A stretch of 64,000 nucleotides of DNA from Carboxydocella thermautotrophica (lineage in GTDB: Bacteria; Bacillota; GCA-003054495; Carboxydocellales; Carboxydocellaceae). The number at the start of each line of letters is the position of its first letter. Position 1 is the stretch's first letter. The notes under the pieces are model-generated. The model did no database searches. It was not told the DNA's origin and saw only the letters and a program-made list of their open reading frames with translations. Position numbers and translations under genes: made by a program. This document shows positions 24,753 through 31,843 of this stretch, one piece after another. The stretch spans positions 2,248,001 through 2,312,000 of the forward strand of contig CP028514.1 in NCBI GenBank assembly GCA_003054495.1, given 5' to 3'.

Positions 24753-24926
24753 ATGGAACGGGAAAGGCAACAGGGGCAACTGGAAAACGTCTACTGCAAA
24801 TGTGGCAAAATCGTGGCCCAGAAAAAGAGATACAAACTCTACATCAAGTGCCGCCACTGCAAACGCTATTTGATTCTTTCTACTGGCGGCAGTCCCTGGC
24901 AGGTTATCGGTTCCAATGACCCGTGA
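24753..24926 (+). CDS. Com-like zinc-ribbon small protein 2
   Basis: A 57-residue protein starting MERERQQGQLENVYCKCGKI with KCRHCKRYLILSTGG: the same CxC...CxxC ribbon as the gene at 24363. ATG at 24753 follows AAGGGAGGGGGAAC; a longer frame to 24609 runs through the hairpin region and is rejected. It is downstream of copy B of the RNA-like element and 22 bases before the small membrane protein. Function is inference, as for the first copy. Confidence 0.7.
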   Translation: MERERQQGQLENVYCKCGKIVAQKKRYKLYIKCRHCKRYLILSTGGSPWQVIGSNDP

Positions 24927-24948
24927 GGTTGCAAAGGAGGTATGCTCT

Positions 24949-25140
24949 ATGAAAGTTCTGTTTATCCTTGGCCTGGTCCTGATTCTGGCTTTTGGTTTTT
25001 CCCTGGGCGCCTGGGTGGCCTTTTATGGACTCAAGCTGAAGCATCCCGTCAGTAAAGGCCTGACCTTCTTGCTGCTGGGTGCCCTCATCTCCTTTCTGAC
25101 CTTCGCTTTAAGCATCTTCATCGTCTGGCCCGGCGTCTAA
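24949..25140 (+). CDS. Small two-helix membrane protein
   Basis: A 63-residue protein with two membrane segments: VLFILGLVLILAFGFSLGAW and LTFLLLGALISFLTFALSIF, joined by a short basic loop (KLKHPVSKG). ATG at 24949 follows AAAGGAGG. It is the first membrane gene before the cytochrome cluster and may be part of the same transcript. No family is recognised; an accessory role in the electron-transfer complex is possible but inferred. Confidence 0.6.
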   Translation: MKVLFILGLVLILAFGFSLGAWVAFYGLKLKHPVSKGLTFLLLGALISFLTFALSIFIVWPGV

Positions 25141-25170
25141 ATTCTCCTCATCCGGAAAGGGGTGATGCCC

Positions 25171-26043
25171 GTGAAAAAGTCCCTTCTCTTTCTTCTCTTG
25201 CTGCTTTTGACCTGGCCCGGCTGGGCCCTGGCTGATACCGACCTGGCTGCCGCCCGCAAGTTCAATGAAGGCTGTCTGCGCTGTCATGGGGCCCAGGGCT
25301 TGCATACACGAAGCAATGGCCAAAAAATCAGTCTCTATGTAGATGAGAGCAAATACTTCTCCTCTATTCACGGCACCAATCGCTGCACCACCTGCCACAC
25401 CGATATCACCGACTACCCCCACGTTGGTGCCAAAACCGGTGCTGAACTGAGGCGGCTGGTAGAAAGCAATTGCCGGCGTTGCCATGATTATATTACCAGA
25501 GTCTATGACCAAAGTGCCCATGGGCTGGCCCGCCGGCAGGGTAAGCCCACCGCCCTCTGTCAGGATTGCCACGGCAAACACGATATCCGCAAGAAAGAAG
25601 ACCCCCTGGCTCATACCTCTGGTCGCAATCAGACTGCTTCCTGCACTGCTTCCGGTTGCCATAACGGCAGGATCAAGGAAAGCTATACCGAGAGCTTTCA
25701 TGGCAAAGCTGTGGATTTAGGAGGTACCAGAGCCGCTACCTGCAGTGGCTGCCATGGCAGTCACAACATCCTTGGTCCCAAAGACCCGGCTTCACCGGTA
25801 AACAAGGTGAATGTACCACAAACCTGTGCCAAATGCCATTTCCGGGCCGAACCCAATTTCGCCAAAGGCACTGAACATTTTCTGCTGGAAAAGGAAGGGC
25901 CCGGTTCCCCCATGTACTATACCCTCAAATTTTTTGTCTGGCTGACCATTGGTGTAATGGTACTGCTTACCATTCACATGGAACTGGAACTCTATCGCAA
26001 ATGGAAAGCCGCTAAAGGAGGTGGCTCCTATGGCAGCCACTAA
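25171..26043 (+). CDS. Membrane multiheme c-type cytochrome, seven haem motifs
   Basis: A 290-residue protein with a signal peptide (about 1-22, WALA) and one C-terminal membrane helix (FVWLTIGVMVLLTIHMELEL). Six CxxCH motifs (CLRCH, CTTCH, CRRCH, CQDCH, CSGCH, CAKCH) and one C-x4-CH (CTASGCH) give seven likely haems. It resembles extracytoplasmic cytochromes that hand electrons to or from a b-type partner. GTG at 25171 follows the near-perfect AAAGGGGTGAT site. The next gene overlaps its end by 14 bases and encodes the cytochrome b, so both are co-translated. Confidence 0.88.
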   Translation: MKKSLLFLLLLLLTWPGWALADTDLAAARKFNEGCLRCHGAQGLHTRSNGQKISLYVDESKYFSSIHGTNRCTTCHTDITDYPHVGAKTGAELRRLVESNCRRCHDYITRVYDQSAHGLARRQGKPTALCQDCHGKHDIRKKEDPLAHTSGRNQTASCTASGCHNGRIKESYTESFHGKAVDLGGTRAATCSGCHGSHNILGPKDPASPVNKVNVPQTCAKCHFRAEPNFAKGTEHFLLEKEGPGSPMYYTLKFFVWLTIGVMVLLTIHMELELYRKWKAAKGGGSYGSH

Positions 26044-26728
26044 ATCCGCCTACCAGCGCTGGGATATACACCAGCGTCTGCAACATATCGGTGTCTTCAG
26101 CAGCTTTACTCTCTGCGCCATTACCGGCCTTTCGATCAAATTCAACCACGCCCCCTGGGCCCGTAGCATAGTCGATTTCTTCGGTGGCTTTGAGACCATG
26201 TTCAAGTGGCATCTCTTCGGTGGACTGATCCTGACCCTGGCCTGTATCTACCACCTGGTCTGGATGGCCGTCAAAGCCTGGAAAGGGGAGCTGGGCTGGG
26301 CTGTAATGCCAACTCTCAAGGATTTTACCGACCTGGCTGACCACCTGAAATATCAGTTAGGTCTTTCTGAGCAACCGGCCAGGTTTGACCGCTATTCTTA
26401 CAAAGAAAAATTCGACTACTGGGCAGTTTTCTGGGGGATGTTTATCATCGGCGGTTCCGGATTTGTCATGTGGTTTCCCGAATGGGGGGCCTCTTTCCTC
26501 CCTCGCTGGCTCATTGATTGCTGGCGGGTTGGCCACAGTGATGAAGCAGTCCTGGCCGTCCTGGTCATCTTCACCTGGCACTTTTACAATGTCCACTTCA
26601 ACCCGGACTTCTTCCCTGGCAATACCCTCTGGTTCAGTGGCCTGATGGATGAACAGGTAATGGAACATGAACATCCATTGGAGCTGGAACGCATTCGCCA
26701 GGAGGTGAACCGCCATGGCAGTATTTAA
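26030..26728 (+). CDS. Cytochrome b membrane subunit (FdhI/NiFe-type)
   Basis: A 232-residue protein with four main membrane segments. It starts MAATKSAYQRWDIHQRLQHI, as in the b561-type subunits of formate dehydrogenase and similar quinone oxidoreductases. Likely haem-b ligands are His in RLQHIGVFSSF, WHLFGGLIL, YHLVWM and TWHFYNVHFN. The protein would exchange electrons between the quinone pool and the multiheme cytochrome upstream. ATG at 26030 follows AAAGGAGGTGG. It overlaps the next small gene by 14 bases. Confidence 0.88.
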   Translation: MAATKSAYQRWDIHQRLQHIGVFSSFTLCAITGLSIKFNHAPWARSIVDFFGGFETMFKWHLFGGLILTLACIYHLVWMAVKAWKGELGWAVMPTLKDFTDLADHLKYQLGLSEQPARFDRYSYKEKFDYWAVFWGMFIIGGSGFVMWFPEWGASFLPRWLIDCWRVGHSDEAVLAVLVIFTWHFYNVHFNPDFFPGNTLWFSGLMDEQVMEHEHPLELERIRQEVNRHGSI

Positions 26729-26828
26729 ATATAGCCGCAATCGCCTCCTGATTATTCTGGAAATGCTCCTCTACCTTTTCATTTTGCTCTGGTTCCTCTA
26801 TGAATACATCCCACTGGGGTTGAGTTGA
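26715..26828 (+). CDS. 37-residue single-pass membrane peptide
   Basis: A short gene from ATG 26715 after AGGAGGTGAACCGCC, 14 bases inside the cytochrome b end. The product is MAVFKYSRNR followed by one hydrophobic helix (LLIILEMLLYLFILLWFLYE) and YIPLGLS. It is positioned between cytochrome b and the NapC-like gene and was probably missed in routine calls because of its size. It may be a small subunit stabilising the complex. Confidence 0.7.
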   Translation: MAVFKYSRNRLLIILEMLLYLFILLWFLYEYIPLGLS

Positions 26829-26841
26829 AGGAGGTGAACTC

Positions 26842-27444
26842 ATGAGCATGAAAAGGCTGTTTATCTTCCTCCTTCTGACTTTGCTGGTGGCCCTGACTGC
26901 CGCCGTCCTTTTCAGCCAGGGCAGCATCGATTTCAGTCAGAATCGCCGGGAAGCCGCCCTCTGTGATAATTGCCATGAAATGAGCCCCAATGTCATTACC
27001 TGGCGTCTCTCTTCCCACCAGAAAATCGGCTGTCTGAACTGTCATCGGGACATTACCCTTACCACCTTTGCCTACCGGCACTGGCGGGGTTTTTTTCAGA
27101 CCCCAATCCAGGGTAACTTCATCCCCGACCAGACTTGCCGTCAATGCCACACTAGCCGGCGCCAGTTAACCATGCCAGACAATCTGAACATTCCCCATTT
27201 CCTGCATACTACCAGGCAGGTGGATTGTGTTGACTGCCACGCTAAAATCGTCCACCGTGGCATCAGCAAAAGCCCACTCCTCAGGCATCTCAGCTTCCCC
27301 GGAGAATATACGGAAGCTAAACTCATACCCCTGGCCCAGCGTTTACCCTCCCGGGTGCAGATGGCAGAATGCAAAGGCTGTCATAACGGCGCTATGGCCA
27401 GTAACCGCTGCTCGGTTTGCCATCCGCAAAATAAGGGAAAATAG
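26842..27444 (+). CDS. NapC/NrfH-like membrane cytochrome, six haem motifs
   Basis: A 200-residue protein with an N-terminal membrane anchor (about 4-24, LFIFLLLTLLVALTAAVL) and six CxxCH motifs: CDNCH, CLNCH, CRQCH, CVDCH, CKGCH, CSVCH. It resembles the NapC/NrfH/CymA type that takes electrons from quinol and passes them outside the membrane. The RLSSHQKIGCLNCHRD spacing is typical. It ends the operon, followed by a terminator at 27459. A direct match to the usual four-haem form is lacking because of two more haems. Confidence 0.85.
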   Translation: MSMKRLFIFLLLTLLVALTAAVLFSQGSIDFSQNRREAALCDNCHEMSPNVITWRLSSHQKIGCLNCHRDITLTTFAYRHWRGFFQTPIQGNFIPDQTCRQCHTSRRQLTMPDNLNIPHFLHTTRQVDCVDCHAKIVHRGISKSPLLRHLSFPGEYTEAKLIPLAQRLPSRVQMAECKGCHNGAMASNRCSVCHPQNKGK

Positions 27445-27458
27445 TGTTACTACCCCCG

Positions 27459-27493
27459 GCCTCTGCATATGGTATAGCAGAGGCATATTTTTT
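27459..27493 (+). terminator. Terminator of the cytochrome operon
   Basis: GCCTCTGC at 27459-27466 pairs with GCAGAGGC at 27477-27484, followed by ATATTTTTT. The next 110 bases hold no gene. Confidence 0.8.
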
Positions 27494-27604
27494 CAGATAA
27501 ATTTGTGAAAGTTACAACTTTTACTCACCAATGAGCAGGAATTTTGCCAATCATGTCCAATATAATTGTGAATGTAATCGCATTTAACAAAGGAGGCCTG
27601 ACCG

Positions 27605-29407
27605 ATGAAAAGACTCTTCTCCACTGATGTGGTCTTTTTGCACGCCCCGAGCGTCTATGATTTCCGGCGGGATACCATTTTCTTCGGGCCCATCAGTGAT
27701 GTGGTACCCTCCTCGCCGGCCTTCGAAATGTATCCCATGGGCATTACCAGCCTGGCTGAAACCCTGGAGAAAAATGGCTACAATGTGCGCATTGTCAACC
27801 TGGCCTACCTGATGCTGCGGGACCCGGATTTTGACCCGGAAAAGCTGATCGCTCGCCTCAAGCCCAGGTTGTTCGCCATTGACCTGCACTGGTTACCCCA
27901 TGCCCATGGCAGCCTGGAAGTGGCCCAGCTCTGCAAAAAGTATCATCCGGATATCCCTGTGGCTTTTGGCGGCTTATCCTCTTCATACTATCATGAGGAA
28001 TTGATCAGCTATCCTTATGTGGATTTTGTCCTGCGGGGTGATTCCACCGAAGAGCCGATGCGGCAACTGGTCAGCAGCCTGCGCCAGGGCCAGGCGGATT
28101 TCAGCTCTATCCCCAACCTGACCTGGAAAAAACCCGACGGGCAGCCGGTGGTCAACCCCCTGACCTGGATTCCCGATAACCTGGATTACACTACCATTCC
28201 CAGTTATCGCTATGTGATGGGCTCAGTCTTTAAATACGGTAGTTTACATAACACCATGCCCTACCTGGACTGGCTGAGCTATCCCATTACCGCCCTGCTT
28301 ACCGCCCGGGGCTGTACCCAGAACTGTTCCATCTGCGGGGGTTCCCGCTCCGCCTATGCCAGAATCTGCGGCCGTCAGAAACCGGCTTACCGCTCACCAA
28401 AGGCCCTGGTGGAAGATATCCGCTTTATTAAGTCTTTTGGCAAAGCACCGATTTTTATCTTGCACGACATCCGCCAGGCCGGAATGGATTATGCCCGGGA
28501 ATTTTTCGGTTTGTTGAAAAAAGAAAGGATCCCCAATGAGTTGATTATCGAGCTCTTTTTCCCGGCCGATGAAGAATATTTCCGCCTGATTAGTGAAAGT
28601 GTGCCCAGGTTCAGTCTGGAACTGACCATCGAGACCCATGAGGAACATTTGCGGCGCCTGAACGGCAAGTTCAAGTGCAGTAACGCTGCAGTAGAAGCTA
28701 CTATTGCGGCAGCTCTAAAATATAACTGCCGCAAAATCGATCTCTTCTTTATGACCGGTATCCCCGGCCAGACTTACCAGAGCGCTCTGGCCAGTATCGA
28801 CTATTGCCGGCAGCTACTGGAGAAGTTCAATGGGGATAAACGGCTCTCCTTGTTTATTGCACCTCTGGCTCCCTTTCTCGATCCAGGCAGCCCGGCTTTT
28901 GAAAACCCGGAAAAGTACGGGTATATCAAGCACTGCCAGACCCTGGAGGATCACCGTCAGGCTTTAACCCGGCCCAGCTGGAAGCATATTCTCAGTTATG
29001 AAACCACTACTATGAGCCGGGACGAGATTGTGGATGCTACCTATGAGGCCGCCTACCGGTTGAATGAGCTGAAACGGGAATATAACCTGATTCCGGAAGA
29101 AGTATATGAGGATATTCGCTATCGTATTACCCAGGCCCGGCAGATTATCGCCGAAATTGACCGTATCCTGCTCATTCCCGATGAAGAGGTTCGCCAGCTT
29201 AGTCTGCAAAAGTTGAAAGCCAGAGTAGCAGAGCTGAATCGCCATACCATCTGTGGCAAGGATGAGCTGAAATGGCCTCTGCGCCGCCGTTTTGCCGGAT
29301 TGTGGTCCCTGGGTAAACTGTTGACAATGCTTTTTCTGGAGGAAGTAAAGCGAGTGGGATTGCGCCTGCGGGGTAACTATGACCAGCATCCGCTGGAAAT
29401 GGGGTAA
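27605..29407 (+). CDS. B12-binding radical SAM protein
   Basis: A 600-residue protein with a B12-binding-type N-terminal domain (about 40-180; AFGGLSSSYYHEELI) and a radical SAM core whose motif is CTQNCSIC (Cys at about 240, C-x3-C-x2-C). Family members of the TIGR04190 type have unknown reactions. It is not in an obvious biosynthetic operon; a terminator follows. ATG at 27605 follows AAAGGAGGCC. It likely uses SAM, a 4Fe-4S cluster and perhaps cobalamin in the cytoplasm. Confidence 0.85.
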   Translation: MKRLFSTDVVFLHAPSVYDFRRDTIFFGPISDVVPSSPAFEMYPMGITSLAETLEKNGYNVRIVNLAYLMLRDPDFDPEKLIARLKPRLFAIDLHWLPHAHGSLEVAQLCKKYHPDIPVAFGGLSSSYYHEELISYPYVDFVLRGDSTEEPMRQLVSSLRQGQADFSSIPNLTWKKPDGQPVVNPLTWIPDNLDYTTIPSYRYVMGSVFKYGSLHNTMPYLDWLSYPITALLTARGCTQNCSICGGSRSAYARICGRQKPAYRSPKALVEDIRFIKSFGKAPIFILHDIRQAGMDYAREFFGLLKKERIPNELIIELFFPADEEYFRLISESVPRFSLELTIETHEEHLRRLNGKFKCSNAAVEATIAAALKYNCRKIDLFFMTGIPGQTYQSALASIDYCRQLLEKFNGDKRLSLFIAPLAPFLDPGSPAFENPEKYGYIKHCQTLEDHRQALTRPSWKHILSYETTTMSRDEIVDATYEAAYRLNELKREYNLIPEEVYEDIRYRITQARQIIAEIDRILLIPDEEVRQLSLQKLKARVAELNRHTICGKDELKWPLRRRFAGLWSLGKLLTMLFLEEVKRVGLRLRGNYDQHPLEMG

Positions 29408-29410
29408 AGA

Positions 29411-29445
29411 AAAGAGGGGGTTGCTGGCCCCCTCTTTCCTTTTTA
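29411..29445 (+). terminator. Terminator of the radical SAM gene
   Basis: AAAGAGGGGG at 29411-29420 pairs with CCCCCTCTTT at 29428-29437, followed by CCTTTTT. Confidence 0.8.
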
Positions 29446-29448
29446 AAG

Positions 29449-29892
29449 TTATGGGATACTGTAGATAATCTTAGATTGATTATCTAATGCGGTAATGGAT
29501 TTAACCCCATTCACCGCTTCCTCAGTAATGGCTAAAAAATCACCGTTTACTTTATTTGATATTGAGCCACCGCCACCTATGGACAACTGTTCATTTAAAG
29601 ATGTTTTTGCAATTCCTCCGCCTCCACCTAAAAGTCTAATATCTGTGCCATTTACTTTAAATAACCTATAATCCACATGATGGCCGTCAGATAGATCATA
29701 AGAAAACAGGGCAATTTTCCCATTCCTGAAATCCTTAACCTGGATTAATTTAAAATTATCGTTTCCGGGAAGATCTTTCTTAAGCAAAAAAATTAGCTGA
29801 TTGTTACTAAATGATTTAGGCTGACTTGTCGCGCAACCCAGAACCGAAAATGAAACCAGACAAACTAGAAGAAGTAGCAGATATTTGTTCAT
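29449..29892 (-). CDS. Small lipoprotein of unknown function
   Basis: A 147-residue protein with a lipobox (SFSVLGCATS, Cys at about 20). After it come alternating strands with two Gly-rich clusters (RLLGGGGGIAK and SIGGGGSISN). It may be a surface lipoprotein. ATG at 29892 follows AGGAG; an in-frame TTG farther up is weaker. It shares strand and position with the secreted gene at 29905, three bases away, so they form a transcript. It is more AT-rich than the region around it. Confidence 0.65.
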   Translation of the reverse strand: MNKYLLLLLVCLVSFSVLGCATSQPKSFSNNQLIFLLKKDLPGNDNFKLIQVKDFRNGKIALFSYDLSDGHHVDYRLFKVNGTDIRLLGGGGGIAKTSLNEQLSIGGGGSISNKVNGDFLAITEEAVNGVKSITALDNQSKIIYSIP

Positions 29893-29904
29893 CAACACCA
29901 ACTC

Positions 29905-30691
29905 CTAATTTACAGTTCTCCAAGTATATAATGTTATTTGATTGGCTATAATCCAGTTAGCTGGTACGGTATTCCAAGTCATATTGATAGACGGAGGATT
30001 TGGATAAGTCCAACTAAAACCAAAACTACTCAAATTTGCATCAGTCCAGGTGTGTTCATAATCCATTTTAATATAAATCGGTAATTCCTTAGGTCTTGAA
30101 TCTAACCATGCCCACACTTGCCCTTGATAACCAATATATTGTGTACCAGACCATCCATCTTTGAAAGTATATACTATCCCAGATTTATCAATCTTAGATG
30201 CGTTACCTGCATTAGGATAATAGGTACCATTTTGACTATAAACTGCTATACCTGCTGGATTAGAAGCAAAGGTGTAACCTGTAACAGGACTCCAAGACCC
30301 GTCAGCTTTAGCCATCGCTAGAGATACTCCATCAAGGGCACCTGCTGTAGCATCTGGAGTACTATTCCATTTCCACCAACCCTTAATTAGATATTTTTTG
30401 GCTAATCCATCAAAGTATCCATCAATATTTGTTAAATAAGCTTGCCCTGGAGAACTAGTTGCCTGAACTCCATGCATATCTTGTACTTTGTTAACACCAT
30501 TAGCCGCTAGCCATTCATCCACCTTGTCTGGACCTTGACTTCCAATTTTGATCATATTTTCTTCAAGAAATGCTCTTCTTACGACCCACTCATCCTCTTT
30601 TTTAGTATTTGCAGCAAAAGCAGTACTAGTAATGCATATTAGGAGTGTGCACAAAGTAAATATGGCCAAAAACTTTTTTCAATGCTCTCAT
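29905..30691 (-). pseudogene. Secreted protein gene with a frameshift in the signal peptide
   Basis: The mature part is a 230-residue protein with aromatic-rich repeats (IDGYFDGLAKKYLIKGWWKW; TYTFKDGWSGTQYIGYQG) and no recognised family. A good start ATG at 30691, with GGGAGGTATC upstream, begins MRALKKV but is one base out of frame with the rest. Dropping one base in the A6 run (30674-30679) or T5 run (30668-30672 on the plus strand as A5) would restore MRALKKV-LAIFTLCTLLICIT, a fine signal peptide. A TTG at 30669 could start it instead. It may be a real defect, a slippage switch or a sequencing error. Confidence 0.6.
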
Positions 30692-30962
30692 TTTGATACC
30701 TCCCTAAATAAGATTTTAATTTCTCCGTTTTTCTCTTTTAAACTTAGAATTTCAATTTGCTAATAATCAATAATTTAGCTGATTATAACTTCAGTGCATA
30801 ATCATGAATGAATATAGGTTGCTACAAACAGACCACTTATTGTTTTACAATATCTGGTCAGTGAGATTCCACATATTCTCCAGCGGCAACCCTCCCATGT
30901 TTCACATGGTCTTCGTCCTAAATTGCTTCGTTCTGCCTGCTCCTATAATAAACTTTTATAAA

Positions 30963-31652
30963 CTAATGTAACAACAAATACATCCCACTCACCACAGCCG
31001 TTGCCATGCTAGTCCCCGACATGGTAAAATATAATTGTTCACTGGTGGTTTTGCCTGGTTTACCGAGTCCTGCTGCCTTTTGACTTGTGTTACCGGTAAA
31101 ACCGCCTTTTCCTTTGGGTACATAACCAGTATCAGACTTTAATGACGTAATATTTACTCCCGGTGCATACCTGTCAGGTTTAGCTATCCCATCGATAGTC
31201 GGTCCCTGACTGCTGAAGAGCGCAATGATATCATCACCCGGGTCAAACGTCCCCTGATCATCTTTAGCCCCAACAGTAATGATATTCGGATTAATCCCCG
31301 GTGTTCGGATGGTTCCAGGCTCAGGCCCGTCATTTCCTGCCGCCGCTACTACCATTATCCCTGCTTACCAGGCCTTCTGAGCTGCCTGGCTCAAGGGATC
31401 AACCTGCCAGGATTCTGTAGCTTTTGCTCCTAGTGAAAGATTAAGCACATCTATACCATAGCGCTCTTTGTTTTCTATCACCCATTGAATCCCGGCAATT
31501 ACATTCGATACTCTTCCGTTTCCGTACTGGTCCAGTACCTTGACTCCTACTACACCGGCTTCCGGGGCAATTCCTTTGTAAAGTCCGTTGGAACTGTAAC
31601 CATTTCCGGCAATGATTCCGGCTACATGAGTACCATGACCATAATTTTTCGG
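30963..31652 (-). pseudogene. Subtilase (S8) remnant
   Basis: In one frame the strand reads [14 protein letters not shown] (catalytic His) down to GTSMATAVVSG (catalytic Ser), a normal subtilase core. One in-frame stop (TAA, 31365-31367) follows AQKAW before AGIMVVAAAGNDG. The frame opens at a stop just upstream of the His motif (31653-31655), so the catalytic Asp region is missing, and the C-terminal end stops at MYLLLH soon after the Ser motif. It is therefore a broken remnant of a secreted protease. The 270 bases between it and the secreted-protein gene hold no visible gene. Confidence 0.85.
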
Positions 31653-31806
31653 TTATAAAAGCCGTAGAAAAATTAAATGGTATATAAGATGATAAGCCAT
31701 CATGCCACCCCATTTTAAGGAATTTTTCTCAATTACTCCCATGTTATCATAAAGACAGGTTTTTTGCAATCTTTTTCCATGATTTCTAGACCCAAACCAG
31801 GCAAAA

Positions 31807-31839
31807 AAGGTTCGGCAGAGTATGTCCCTGCCGAACCTT
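31807..31839 (-). terminator. Terminator of the giant cytochrome gene
   Basis: AAGGTTCGGCAG / CTGCCGAACCTT hairpin with TTTTTT on the minus strand, just past the gene end at 31844. Confidence 0.85.
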
Positions 31840-31843
31840 CCAA

